This document shows, one piece after another, positions 30,846 through 42,770 of a stretch of 64,000 nucleotides of DNA (position 1 is its first letter; each line of letters starts with the position of its first letter). This stretch comes from Aphanomyces cochlioides (taxonomy: Eukaryota > Oomycota > Saprolegniomycetes > Saprolegniales > Verrucalvaceae). The notes beneath the pieces were generated by a model. The model was not told the DNA's origin and did no database searches. It saw only the letters and a list, made by a program, of their open reading frames with translations. The stretch is from assembly GCA_019828595.1 (NCBI GenBank), contig JAHQRK010000017.1, positions 1,426,001-1,490,000 of the forward strand, read 5' to 3'. The translations under genes and the position numbers were made by a program.

Positions 30846-32097
30846 ATGGAGAAACAAAAAATTTCCGAACATCAGCCTGAGCAAGTTGACGATGCTGAAC
30901 AAGATGCAAGTACGTAGAAGTGATAACAACGTGATTTGCGAACGGAGGACGCTAAAATGTACACATAGACAGCTTTGGCTCAATCAAGCGCCTAGCGTTC
31001 CACGATATACCCACGTATGAACAATTGGAGCGCAAAATGAAGAAGCAACGGACTGGAAAAACTGGTTATTCTAAGCCCTGGTCGAGAAAGCATCGATACA
31101 AGAACAACAGGCGCTCTGTACGAAACTCAAAACGAGCTTGTTATTGCCGCGTTATCACCTCTTCGAAGCTCTCTGACTATCACATCGCGGTAAAAGAAGA
31201 ACAAGCTGCTTCCTCGCCTGGTCCAAGACATGAAATGGAGGTTTGCGATGAGAGTTTTGACCTTGTTCAACTCGAGGTCGACCTTGGTATTAGCATTGAT
31301 GGCGCTGATGGAATGTCTGGATCTGCTGGCGCAGTTGTGCATGATGTGAACAGTGGTCAAAATGCTGAGTGTGCCATCGATCTTGCTGAGGATGTCCTGG
31401 ATCATGTTATTGAAATCTCCGACGTGGAAGATGCTTTTTCTCTTGATGATGGTGAAGTGTCGGAGACGGGCCCAGGTGGATTGAAAGACGCTCAATGGCC
31501 TGTGGATGTTGTCACGATCAAGCATACTTTGAACTCAAATCGCGTTCCTATACGAGATATTGGGGTGTTTGGTTATTGTGAGTGCGCTTCAAGGTGCTTG
31601 ATTGACCATTGTCCAAATGCCCGTATGGGTATGTACTGTGCGAAGAACAACTGTGTGCTTGAAGACTGTGGAAATCGTTTGCGAGATTTTGATGGGCTTG
31701 AGTTGAAGACTGGTCGATTGGGGTACACAATTTTGTCGACAAATTTCATTCCAAAGGGTGTGGTCGTTGGTGAATATTGTGGTATCCTGACTACGCATGA
31801 CTATACTCGCGATGAGGAACAAGAAAACTCATACGTTATTGCGCTTTCTGCGAAGTCAGCCAGAGGGAAGAAGTTATTCATTGATGCTCGTAGATATGGG
31901 GGTACACGAGGTTCATTAACCACTCATGTGATCCCAAATGCGGCTTTTTCGAAGTTCAAAATCGGCGTCATATTACCGTTGTTGTTGTCACTTTGGTCGA
32001 CATTTTGCCGGGAACAGAGTTGACCGTGGACTATGGTGATGATTTGTGGTTTGAATGCGAGTGTGGTGCGAGCATTTGTCGCAAAGCGAGATCGTAG
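30846..32097 (+). CDS. SET-domain histone lysine methyltransferase inside the MULE
   Basis: Predicted to transfer methyl groups from S-adenosylmethionine to a lysine, probably on histones. Exon 1 (30846-30909, MEKQKISEHQPEQ) joins exon 2 at 30969 across a 59-nt GT-AG intron in frame. The N-terminal 180 residues are basic then acidic and unstructured. A Cys-rich AWS-like pre-SET follows (CECASRCLIDHCPNARMGMY, then C and CGNR), then the SET core: LGYTILSTNFIPKGVVVGEY, RFINHSCDPKC (AdoMet-binding NHSC), ELTVDYG, and a post-SET FECECGASICR. The part after DARRYGG is in the +1 frame: one base is missing or extra at the GGGGG run near 31901-31905, which may be a real mutation or a homopolymer error. 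The pattern is closest to SETD2/ASH1-type enzymes. Confidence 0.8.
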
Positions 32098-32133
32098 ACA
32101 TTGAGAATAACATTCAAATATACATTGTTTTGG

Positions 32134-33917
32134 TTAACCCGTCGTACATCTTCTTTTGTTATGACCGCTTTCATAGCACCTGGAGCATCGGTATGTAGAT
32201 ATTGAGGCAGATTCTCCATTGCTACGGATACGCTTAATCTTGGGTCGTCCAGGTTGTCGTTTTATTGGAGGAGGAAGGCACAACTCGTCCAAGTTGCGCT
32301 TGGCCTCGTTGTCGATTTCTGATTCCAATGGTATCAGTACAGATTTGTTTCGAAATGCCGCATCGTAAGTCGCGACCGTGTAACAAGTATTGTTCAAGTT
32401 TTGCGTCATTCCACATGCGTTGAATGCAGCAATCACATGGCGACAAGGGATGCCAAATTGTTCCATGTATGGACAAGTGCAAGCTGGAAGCGCTTTATTT
32501 ACACGGCGCCGAAGCCGTGGGGTCGATGCAGCATTCCAGACGTACGCAACTTCATCAGAAGCGTGTTGGACGACATATTGTACAATGCAGGCACTCTGCT
32601 TGTCGTACTTTTGTTGAGCAGCTGGAGTGACAATGATCCCTTCTTGCAACCACTTGGAGGCCATAGTTGAGCGGTCGTATGCAGCATCAACCATGCTGCT
32701 GCAGACTGCTTCTAAAAATTGAAATGGAGCCATATATCGGACACCTTGAACAAGCTGTGTTCCAAACAAACTTTCAACAAAATTGCTTGTGCGCCAACCG
32801 TACAAAGATTTGACACCCACGTTCGCATAGAGGCACCAATTGACTGGTGGAATGTCACGAACATACTTCTCCACATCGCTGCCAACCTCACGACGAAGAT
32901 CACCTAGAGCGGCATAATAGTCTTCGGCAGTTTCAGCACCTTGGATTCACCAAATAAGGTTGGAATGCCGGTGGGTAAATCGTGTAAATTTAGCACGGAT
33001 GTTTCGAATAATGTGCTGTGAGCAAAATCGTAGCTCAAGCCCCAATGTATCAGCAACTGATAGCAATGCCGGATGGCGATCACAAAATATAGGTATTCCA
33101 CAAAAATCGAATCCAGCGCCTCTCAAAGTGGAGAAAAACCAGTGATAATTGTCAATGTCTTCCGCAGAAGCCAACGCCACAGCCAGCACGACGTTTTTGC
33201 AATTGCCATCTCGGCCAACCAAAGCAATTTGAGCTCCGCTGAATGACGTAGATTTGCTGTGAGAGCAGTCGACACCAAGTAGGCTTTGGCAAGCTGATTT
33301 TGCATCCAAGAGTATTCTGGGAGAAACAAGCGCACGCATAAACCTCCCAGAGCTGTCGTTTTCAACACACGCGACGGAACCAGGATTCATGCTTGCAAAC
33401 AGTCGCATGAATGCGGGTATCTTGGCATAAGTGCTGAAATCGTCGCTCCAGAAGTATTTGCTATAACTTCTTTGGCCCGGTACACTGTGCGCTTGCTTGG
33501 AAACACAATTCCATCACGACTTTGGACTTGTAGAATGAGAGAAGACGCAGACGTGGAGACATCAGCACGCACAGCAGCCTGAAAAGTTGGCAACGATGAA
33601 ATCTGCCGTCGATTAGGTTTGGATGTTGACACGCAGTTCTTGTGGTCAAGGCAAAGAGACGATATATACCACACACCAATTCTTTCGTTGTTGACTTGTC
33701 TGCGATATAGACGCACAAACATACTGCATCCAGGTGTCGTATACTCGATGACCCTATGAACACCACTCCGTTTGGAAACTTTCACGGACTTGTTCGTCGC
33801 TAGCGCATAGTCTTGCACTGCTTGTACACCTGCGGTGGCTGATTCATAGGTAGTTCCGACTTTTAACACGCCGGGATTGCTTTCAGCTGCACATTCTGGG
33901 GTGATGTTTTCATCCAT
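32134..33917 (-). pseudogene. MULE transposase (mudrA-like), two lesions
   Basis: Transposase of the enclosing element. From the ATG at 33917 (MDENITPECAAESN): an N-terminal DNA-binding region with YRRQ...CLDHKNC, then the MULE DDE core with LLGVDCSHSKS (first D), IFCDRHPALL (second D) and LYGWRTSNFVES (E), a SWIM zinc finger CTCPYMEQFGIPCRHVI (all ligands present) and a C-terminal CCHC knuckle CSRCYESGHNKRRC. The reading shifts once near 33430, and one in-frame TGA follows NLIW at about 32944. Without these two lesions it would be close to 600 codons, a normal length. It converges on the SET gene, with 36 bp between stop codons. Confidence 0.82.
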
Positions 33918-34200
33918 GACTTAAAGACGTCCTCCAGTCGCAAAAGTGCCCCGGCACGTCCGATTTTTGCTTTTTGCTGTTTGAATGCTCAACTTCTGTT
34001 GGCCCAATATACGGATTTTCTTTACAACGAGTCGTGTCCACTTATTTTCGCACTCTGGCTTTATTATTATACACATTATGGCATATAAATTGTACTACAC
34101 ATAAAGTCGCAAGAATGTTGATCGTTTATACACCTTCTGCCCACATTTTACACATACAGTCATAAATTTGATACATTATACACGTTTTGACATTTTCCCA

Positions 34201-35548
34201 TACCATGACCATTTCGACAAGATATCACACTGTGGATCACACCAGTTTCTACTGGTTAAAATTAAGAAAATTCCCAAAGTCTCGAGTCCCTCTTGAGATG
34301 GAAAGAAGTTATTTGAATGTCGTTCTGCAGGATTTCTAATGAGCTGCATCACATAGAGAGTACATGATGCACACATGGGAATCGTTTTTGTCAAGATTTT
34401 GCGGCTATGAAGTCGTGTGGTCATTATTTTATGGAGAATAGAATGAATTATCTTAGCCGATTTTCTGCTCAGACGTCCTTCACAAACATCAGTGCTGTGA
34501 TAGATTACTAGGCCAGGATAAGAAAGGTTAGCACACAACAACAATTTCGTGCGCCTATGACGAGTATTTGCTTTAAACAAGCGCTAGCAAAGCTGACTAC
34601 GAATCTTGCGCCTAATACAGCTCTCTCTCAACTAATGAACAACCCCGTATTTCAACACGGAAAGGAACATGCTGTCTGAACTAAATGATTAAAGAAATCG
34701 CAGTGTAAAATATCAGGAACTCTAGTTGAGACGCCGCATTTCTGTGGTAGAAGCGGAAACGATAAAAAGCAGCGCCGCGCGAAGCGCGGCGCTCCTGAGC
34801 TGAGAAAACAAGGCATACATCATAGGCGCATTAGACTAATGCACTACCGTTGTTTAGGATCTCACTGGCGTGGCATGGACTTAGAACAGCCTTTTATGAT
34901 ATTTGTATGTGGTGTGACAAGTGTGATTTCCATACAAAATGACTCGCACGAGAAATCACACCGTGGATCACACTTGAGTGTGATAAATATCCCATCAAAT
35001 ACCTCAATGATGCAGACTTTTTAGCTAGTTTCGACCAATCAAATACAATATTTCACAACTAATTTATGTTTGATTGGTCAGATTTAAAAAAATACAACCT
35101 TGGTGTGATTTTGTCGATAACATCACGACTCGGACATGCGACACGCTTCGGACACGTACTTAGAGCATTTAAACGGATAAAATACTATTTTCCGATAAAG
35201 TGTGATTCATTGCTCCACAGGCCTCGCCAGGGAGCGGCACGGCCTAAAGGCCTACCTGCCGCTTTTCCCGACGAGAATTAAATAAAGATCATTTGGTTAA
35301 CACGAGAGGCTTAGATCCGCGCTCTCGTCCGGCCGCGCTTGCGCAGACGGCCTCCCCGGCGCTCGGGGCCAACACGAATATACCCACCTTGTGCCTATAT
35401 AAACCACAGGTACGTCGGAGCATATTGCATATTGTCCGAGTATTCGGACAAAATATGTTTCCGTTAAGTCCAATACAAATGTCAAGTATGTCCGAGGATT
35501 CATTCTCAGATATTGTCCGAAAAGTGATCATATTCTACCATATAATAA
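34201..35548. other. Unassigned region with GC-rich palindromes
   Basis: No supported gene; a 134-codon reverse ORF (34176-34580) lacks recognisable features. CpG-rich palindromic segments stand out in otherwise AT-rich DNA at 34771-34793 and about 35220-35270 and 35320-35370. Confidence 0.4.
34771..34793. repeat. GC-rich perfect hairpin
   Basis: AGCGCCGCGC-GAA-GCGCGGCGCT: a 10-bp perfect stem with a 3-nt loop in AT-rich surroundings. It is too strong to be chance at this composition, and its role is unknown. It could be a Helitron-type end or a transcription barrier. Confidence 0.7.
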
Positions 35549-35820
35549 GGGCCCGTCTGGCAACCGAAAATATTACAATAAATAGGCCCAAAATGCCATT
35601 TTGAGGCCAAATTCAATAATTGAGGTAAAAATATGACCTTGATTATCTCAGAGTTTTGCACCAAATCCAATATTTTTGGTTGGGATATACTCACTGGAGG
35701 CTCCCAAAATGCCATTTTACGAAATGGAGGTTTTACCTCCATTTTGAATATGCTATAAATCGTTGATCCCAATTTTGCTGAAAATGGCATATTGATTTTG
35801 AAATTTTGCCAGACGCACCC
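35549..35820. mobile_element. 272-bp Harbinger-type MITE
   Basis: The left end GGGCCCGTCTGGCAA and right end TTGCCAGACGCACCC are imperfect inverted repeats, flanked by TAA on both sides (35546-35548, 35821-35823), the PIF/Harbinger target. There are no coding features. The same GGGCCCGTCTGG end recurs after TAA at 48043. Confidence 0.7.
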
Positions 35821-36591
35821 TAATGCAGATGTCTGTCTATAACTACTTTTTCCTGGGTTGGAGCTATATGGTAACTAAATTTCTGAGAAGTGGAGATCAT
35901 TTGCCGTGAAATGTTTCGGACGGATCTGAAACTAAATTTTTTGTGATTGGCCGTATTATAGCCAGTTAATGCATTTGTCTTCTCTCAGCGAGATCGAGAT
36001 CATGGATTTGAAGAAGGTAGACATCGTTGGTGTTTCAAGTGGAGCTGGCACGAGATCGTGCACATGCCATGAAATTTGCGGTGACTGGCACAGGATAGAG
36101 TCAGCCACTGAATGAGACAAAATTTCTACCAGTCACTGCTTTTCTCAAAAACATTTTGCCTCATCGATTTTGGGTGGATCTACAGACTAAAAGGAGTTGG
36201 GATTTGAAGACAATTTTTTAGTTATACTGTAGCTCCACACGAAATACGGTAGATAATTCGGGGAGAACGACTCTTGCATCCGACAATACTGTGATTGGCA
36301 GATATAATTATTACTCACTCACTTGCAGACTGGCGCACACAAAGGACTGATCCTACGTGGAATCGTGGATACGATGAGAGACGATGAAGAGATCGCCGTC
36401 GACGACGAGCTGGCCGCTGTTGTCATGCTCGCCGAGGTTGCCTTCAGTGGTTATTATAGACGACGCGTTGTTTGGCCTCCCAAAGGTGCATCAATCATAC
36501 CAACTACACTGCTGACGACATACACAGCCAGATGAAGAATTGAAGCAACCCAGCACCACGCACACTCGTGCCATAAGAGACAAGTGGATCA
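35821..36591. other. Unassigned region
   Basis: A 70-codon forward ORF (36323-36535) after a possible splice acceptor (CACTTGCAG) has no recognisable domain. It may belong to the retroelement relic that follows. Confidence 0.3.
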
Positions 36592-37030
36592 TTGAATCAT
36601 GCTTTCTTCGCGTACGCCGGTGGAACATGCTCAAACACCCCCCAGTTGCCAAATTCTCGTAAATCTGAATACCTAGTCCAGCACGTGGATGGTTACCAGT
36701 ACTGGATGAAGGCGTCTAAACTCGTAGACGATCGGATTTACATCGATGTATACGAAAACGAACGACGAATGGACAAGGAATTATCTCCCTTACGAAGATC
36801 TCCACGCTTTGCAATGATGGACCTCGAACCCAAGCCATCAAGCGTTTATCACTAAGTCTTGCACCTCTACATTATCCTCTCGATACCATGAGACTGCTTG
36901 ACCAGTAGGCTTTCCTTCAAAATCGCGTCAGTGAAACCCGGCAAACTCTTATTAATGGTCCTATTGTGGGCCTCTCCACCTCTGTCGCTATGTGAACCCG
37001 ACAAGAGGGTCGAATTTAAGCAGAGGGGCT
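36592..37030 (+). pseudogene. LTR-retroelement relic: pol tail and polypurine tract
   Basis: The ORF 36592-36855 encodes EYLVQHVDGYQYWMKASKLV followed by a charged tail (ENERRMDKELSPLRRSPRF), resembling the chromo-like or integrase C-terminal tail of Ty3/gypsy elements. About 165 bp downstream is AGAGGGGCT (37022-37030), which could be a polypurine tract, and TGTGACAG begins right after it, as a 3' LTR would. No matching 5' LTR, reverse transcriptase or integrase core is present. The assignment is tentative. Confidence 0.3.
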
Positions 37031-37350
37031 TGTGACAGTGTTCTCGAGTCGTTTATATGACTGGACTTGTGACCCTTCAGCTTTCCATATTCGTCGAATG
37101 TCTTAGCGATTCCTTCGACTTCGAACATACGTCCTCGATACCTCTGTATTAGTCTATTTTAGATGTTTAGTCTAGCTAGCTAGACTTCCCACACTTCTCA
37201 AATCACTCGGTTAACCTTGTTAATTAAACTAGCCTACCAACTTTTGTCTGTGTCTCGCTGTCCTGAGTTCCTGCGAGAATATTCGGTTCCTGAAGTCCTA
37301 ACGTCTGGATCTTCAATTAATTCGTGCGTCAGCGCCAATCCCCGCGACCT
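37031..37350 (+). repeat. Possible 3' LTR
   Basis: The sequence after the putative polypurine tract starts TG and contains a TATA-poor, pyrimidine-rich body ending near 37.3 kb. The right border cannot be fixed without a second copy. Confidence 0.2.
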
Positions 37351-37724
37351 TCACAAAAGCACGGATAGTCAGAAAGCCTTGTGTGGCTTTGCAGGTCAAT
37401 TGACTCAACGCTGAGTTGTCGATTGCATTCGAGTCAAAGTTGGAGCGACAAACAGCGACGGCCTGGATACAAAGTCGCACTATTCCTCGATGACAAACCA
37501 CCCGAACACTGTATGATGGAAATAGAATGCAGTGTTAATGTCATGAATGGCTGTTTACTCTGCGGTTGCCGATTTGAATTTTCACTTTTGCGCAGGTCGC
37601 ATTTTCATAGGAGATATAAGTGCTAACTCTTGCAAACATTGGACTTGAGAGAAATTACCACGTTAAAGCCATCCATACTCGAAATTACCGTAGTAAGAGG
37701 TCGTCAGAGATTCATCTTGCAAGA

Positions 37725-38732
37725 CTATTCGGCAATGGGACAAATAACCTCGCTCGTGACAAGCATAAACACTGTCCTTCTGTCTATGAACTTCTTCAGT
37801 GTTTCTATCAAGACTTTGCAAAGGGTATCTTTGCCCGGTCGAAGCTTGGGAAACCATTCAACATCGTACGTTGACAGCGATATTGGTAAACCATGATCGT
37901 GGACGTGAATCATAAATCGCTTCATGTACTTTCGTGGCACACCATCCTCGATTTTCAAGTCGTAAATCTTGAAAAACGATTCGTACATCACCGCCAATTT
38001 CTTTGGGCACAAATTCCTCAGAGGTCACGTTCTTTTTTGGATTGTCTCTTCTAAATGTGCGAAAGAGTTCATAGCGTTCGATCGCTGCAGCAGCATAATC
38101 CAGTTCTTTTGCTGGATGCCACGTCGATTTTTAACCATCGTGAAGTTATGGGTACATCCAATGGACCAAATAATGGAGGGCGCCATTTCGTTCTTCATGG
38201 TTGGAAATGCTATGCACTTCAGCCAAATCACGGTAGTTTGGCATCGAAATAAATGCTTTATAAGTGAGCCTTGGATTATTTCTCTTGCTCTCCCAAAAAT
38301 GATTGAAGCGCCAAAGTTGGGATTTTCAAATTCGTTCTTGCGGAACCAATAAGTATCGTCACCGTCACGTAGGTCTGGGTGAGTAAAATGGGCTAAGTAA
38401 TGCTTCACTATTCTACCACGACGTGGCATGTGGGGCGTCTTCTTTTCGCACGGGGGGTGATCGTCCCGGCTAGAATAGAGCATTCTGCTCTCCGAGATGT
38501 GGGTAATCCAATTGGGATCGCGATTGTCAATCATTGATATAATGGAAAATGAGTATATTTCAAGGGTAAATCTCACGATCGTGCCACTGAGCCCACAAGT
38601 TATCAAAACCAAGCCATTATTGACGCAAATCGTGCCAGTCCAGGCAATTGGTCGATAATTATCTCGCCTAAGCGACTTAACGAACGAGACACGTCTACTA
38701 ACAGAGGCTTTCGATGACAGGCGATTATTCAC
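37725..38732 (-). pseudogene. Unrecognised 335-codon frame with one internal TGA
   Basis: One reverse reading frame runs from about 38732 to the stop at 37725, broken only by a TGA at 38027-38025 (between IQKRT and PLRNLCPKK). An open stretch this long and uniform is unlikely to be chance. Segments include PHMPRRGRIVKHYLAHFTHP, YWFRKNEFENPNFG, SIGCTHNFTMVKNRRG, FMIHVHDHGLPISLSTYDVE and WFPKLRP. I cannot assign a family. The frame opens with GTG, so a 5' exon is likely. The TGA may derive from CGA. It sits between a retroelement relic and a MULE transposase, so it may itself be mobile-element-derived. Confidence 0.4.
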
Positions 38733-39343
38733 TTTACCACGGTACGCCCCTTAGCATAGGTCTTGTATCATAAACCCTATATAGACGACTAGAATGGATG
38801 ATATTGCAGATTTTGATCGTGAACATATAATTAAGTCGAAGCACATTCCACAAAGGCAAATCCAGCCTTACAGTCTAAAGGGAGCCAAACCACAGTATGT
38901 GTCTACTACTAGCGTCCTCTAACGAGTTCTGATGCATAGTAGGAGTGAGTCCAAGTTAATTTCACCCCAGTCCAAGCTGCCCTCAGCTGAGGTAATTTTA
39001 TTCTGAGCGTGCTACAACCACTAGCAAACGCTGCTCCAATGGCTCATCATGCATCAATTGCAAACTCTCTACATGGACTACAAGGGTTCATCGCGGCAGT
39101 CACTACATCCCGGCTGAACAACAAGACCATATTGATGTCTGGCGTGAACGATTTGAAAATGCAAATGCCCTTACATGTAAGCTGTCCATTTGTTGAAGGT
39201 GGGCGTAATTGAACGACATGGTGTAGTTAGGATGAAACATGATGCATATAGTATAATTCAAGGTTGTTCGCTCTTATGTGGTTATGAAATATACATAGAG
39301 CACTGAGACTAAGCACTATTACTACTGTTCTCATCAGACATTG
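38733..39343. other. Unassigned spacer
   Basis: No supported gene or repeat. I found no terminal repeat that pairs with the far side of the second MULE. Confidence 0.4.
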
Positions 39344-41381
39344 CTAGGATATCAACCATAGGTATACGATTGTATTGTGGCGGTGAAGAAAAGCCTGGGA
39401 AACTTTGTCCACATGTATGTGCAAGAATGGTTTCAACGTCACGAACTGAATGACGTCTGCAGGAGCTACGATTGTGCCCATTTTCACCACATTTACGGCA
39501 CTTGAGGTTCGTTGTCTGGCCTCCTCCCCACCACTTGCAATTCGTCGAGTTATCGGACGGCCTGCCTGTCGATAAATCGGAGGAGGCTTGACACGCTCAT
39601 CAAGAGTAACATCACTGTCGATGGGAATTTCAATCCGTTTGTCCATATATGCTGTAGAATAGGCTTCAACAGTATAGGCAAAGTCGTATGCATCGAATAT
39701 TCTGTGCATCTCATTGTTTGCAACGAGAGCACGAATTAAATGGCGACCAGGCAGGCCATGTTGCTGACGGTGTGAGCAAGTACAAGATAAATTTGTTAAA
39801 CATACTCGGCGCTTTTTGGCAGGCGTAGAAACATGAGAAACAAAGAAAACATTGCCACCTCCATCAATACACTCGTACATTTGAGCCACCGATTTTTCTT
39901 TTTCAAACATTTCTGTCGCGTACGGTGTCACCAAGCGATCCTGTTCAAGCCATTTCTTTGAATTCAACTTTCTCTTCGACAAGGCTTTCGCTGCTTCGTC
40001 AATTGCAATTATTAGAGTCTGCAGTGGATTTGACCATCTAATTCTGTTCCTCAAATTCTGGCTATTGTCTGACTCGACAAAATTCGTTGTGCGACAGCCA
40101 TAGAGTTTTCGCTGCTCACCATGAGCATATGCACTGCTTAGATTGGCAAACACAATCCAATTGATAGGGGGAATATCTCGAAGGTAGTCCGCAACCAAAT
40201 TACCATATCTATCACGAATAGCATGCAAACATCCTTCATATTGGGTTTGGTTTTCGCTCGCTTGGAGCCTCCAAATATGATTTTCAAAAACCTGTCCATG
40301 GAAACCAAACTTAACTTTAACATTGGCCAGAATGTGTCGTTTACAAAACTTGAGACACATAGTGAATCCACTTTGTTTAATTGCCTCAGCGGCTCCAATG
40401 GACTTTCCACGATCAACAAACAAACAAGATTCAGTCAAATTTAATCCAGCTTTCAAACAATTTGTAAAAAACCATGTCAAGGTGTCTGTTGTCTCCTTTG
40501 GGACAATAGCCAATGCAAGGAGTAAGTTGTTTCCATTGCCGTCCCTGCCTACCATATTCAATGTAATTCCATTGTACTCTTTACTTTTGAAGTGGGCACC
40601 ATCACAACCAAGAACCCAAATTGAATCTCTGACAACTGGATATCGCAAATGCAAAAAAAAATGCCCGATAGAATCGATCGTGTGTATCAAGCTCGAGGTC
40701 AACACGTGATCCAGGATTTAAACGAGAGAATTTCAATAGCAAAGAAGGGATTTTTGCATAGGACATTTCTGGTGGATCCGTAATACGTGACAAAGCAATT
40801 TCTTTTGCACGATACACACCAGCTCGACGATTTTCCAACGAAACACCATCTAGCAATTGAGTAGATGACACCAAATCACGTCTTAAAATACTAGTATTTG
40901 CTTCTGTCAACCTAGAAAATCTGGGCAAAATGGAAATCTGACGTTCGGTTGGAGTCATAATCGATGAGCACGTAAACGAGTGCACAGGATCCATGCTAGC
41001 TACATAAAAACATATGGGCTTGTCCTTCAATCGACGTCGCTGAATCACCACAGTCCATGAACATAAAGTGGCGCTGTTGCATTTGAAAATAACAGTGTGG
41101 CCATTTCGTTTAGAGATTTTAATTGTCTTGCCATCTTTCAACGCGACATCTTGGATAAAATATTTCAATTTTTCAGCTGTTTCCATTGTCAAGCCAAGAG
41201 TAAGTGCCACCACGCCATGTACGGCAAGCAAGTCGATATCCATGTTGGAGAACATGAGTGAAGCGACTAGAAGATTTATAGAGGTGTAACCGTTCCTAAT
41301 CAGCCAATCAGCTTCTATATTGTATAGCACAATACCTCTCATAACTAATACATGCATTTTACGTACAATTCTGCAGATCAT
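39344..41381 (-). pseudogene. Second MULE transposase, frameshifted
   Basis: Same family as the transposase at 32-34 kb, with matching order and wording: N-terminal region (VIQRRRLKDKPICFYVASMD), DDE core (LGCDGAHFKSKEY, CLFVDRGKSIGAAEA, LYGCRTTNFVES), SWIM finger and C-terminal knuckle. The N-terminal ORF (40602-41381) and the main ORF (39344-40705) are in different frames and meet at a run of nine A at about 40652-40660, a classic slippage site. The SWIM finger reads CTCSHRQQHGLPGRHLI, with Gly where the third ligand Cys is expected. The zinc knuckle near 39470 is out of frame. No SET gene or terminal repeats were found around it. Confidence 0.78.
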
Positions 41382-42482
41382 TTACACAAAATTGTAGAGG
41401 GATAAAGTATTAGAGGCTCCATTTGATTCACAATATTGCTCGTATATAATGTAATACATAATATTTGCAAGGTAGCGAAACTTACAGGTTCGTCCGATGC
41501 ACTATGGATTGAGGATCCTAGGGAAGTCCAGCGACCACCAACCAACCGCTGTCACCCCTTTGATAGCAATCTCTACACTGGTCGTCTTCTGACGCACCAC
41601 AAAGCACCAACTACCCAATGCTACCCCCTGGCACGCATCACTACACAAGCACCACTAGGTTGAACGACATTCCTGACTGCAAAGGTCTTATTTTATCACG
41701 AATGGTCTCAGGCTGCATGAAGCAAATTTCACAAATAATTGAATACCTCCACTATCATGGACATAATATTTCTAGCAGCATCGCTCTTGGCTAGCTTGGG
41801 GTCTTCTAGGATCAATGATTCTTGGACGCTTCATACACCATCCGCGTGAAACGGCGCGTTCATTATGTCTAGCCTATCCATGCATGACGAGCACCTCCTA
41901 TTCAGCACGCAGCCTTTGATCCATTCTGTGTACGTTTATCTAGCTCCCATCATGGAAGGTTCGTATGGAGTCGTAGCTGCCTTCTAGCATTTACACCAAC
42001 CCTTTTTCTATTTTGCGGCCAGAACGTCTTTTTTCTCACAGATGCCGACATCTATTATTCCTCGATTACAGTGAGTTATACTCCACAAATCTCTTCATCA
42101 TCAATGTCTTAGCATTGAATTGCATTCGGAAATCCCCCTAAAATTGTACTCAAGTAGAAAGCAAATTTTGCAAAATTTATAAGATATGTGTAGTTTATAG
42201 GTTTGAAGGATTAAATTTACCTTTATTATAGACTTTGACCGATCAAATCTGAAAAGACATTAGAAACTAGAGGTCTCAACAAGTTAAAAAATTGATGAGG
42301 ATTCCACCATACTTTTCGACCAATGCATGTTGACATGCAGCCTCATTGACGTCCGCATTTGCCAATTCGCTATTCCTTCAACCATAACACTATTTACAGA
42401 GCTTGCAACAGTACTATTAATATCCGTTATGTTCAAAGGACAAATTACAAAAACTCAGAAAGGCAGCATCTCGTCAAGGTAT
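41382..42482. other. 1.1-kb region without a supported gene
   Basis: Short ORFs only. Nothing recognised. Confidence 0.4.
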
Positions 42483-42770
42483 CGTTTGAGCGGGAAGTAG
42501 CGGGATTTTCCATGAAATTGCACCAAAAATAGGGAGTTCGATGGCGCTTCCAGCAATTGAAGACTTGAACGTGGTGTGGAATGAACATTGGATGTGGTTT
42601 CATTCACACAAGTTAGCATGAGCACCTCTACTTCATCCGTGCGGAATCTAAATACTGTATCAGTCGAAGCGATTATCACCTTTGGGTACAAGTGCATTCA
42701 GCGAGAGGAGTCGGGCCAAGAGTTTGCAAGTGCAGCACACCGGCTTGGACGATCATCGCGCCGTTGTCAA
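42483..42770 (-). pseudogene. Duplicated 3' fragment of Kae1/OSGEP
   Basis: This segment is a diverged copy of 46603-46919, which spans the end of the Kae1 gene. It keeps the last part of the penultimate exon (FDNGAMIVQAGVLHLQTLGP, TPLAECTCTQR), the final intron (shortened but with GT and TAG intact) and the last exon (FRTDEVEV), plus about 120 bp of 3' flank. It lacks the rest of the gene, so it cannot encode an enzyme. Because the intron is present, it is a DNA-level duplication, not a retrocopy. Confidence 0.85.

Larger units (their letters stand above)
30679..34200. mobile_element. Mutator-like element carrying a SET methyltransferase gene
   Basis: Perfect 33-bp terminal inverted repeats (30679-30711 and 34168-34200; GGGAAAATGTCAAAACGTGT...) enclose two convergent genes: a forward SET-domain gene starting 135 bp inside the left repeat, and a reverse MULE transposase gene starting 250 bp inside the right repeat. 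Their stop codons lie about 36 bp apart. This is the layout of maize MuDR (two convergent genes, each driven from a terminal repeat), with a SET gene in the place of mudrB. The 9 bases outside each end (ATATAATAA and ATACCATGA) agree at 6 of 9 positions, so a decayed target duplication is possible but not proved. Confidence 0.82.
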
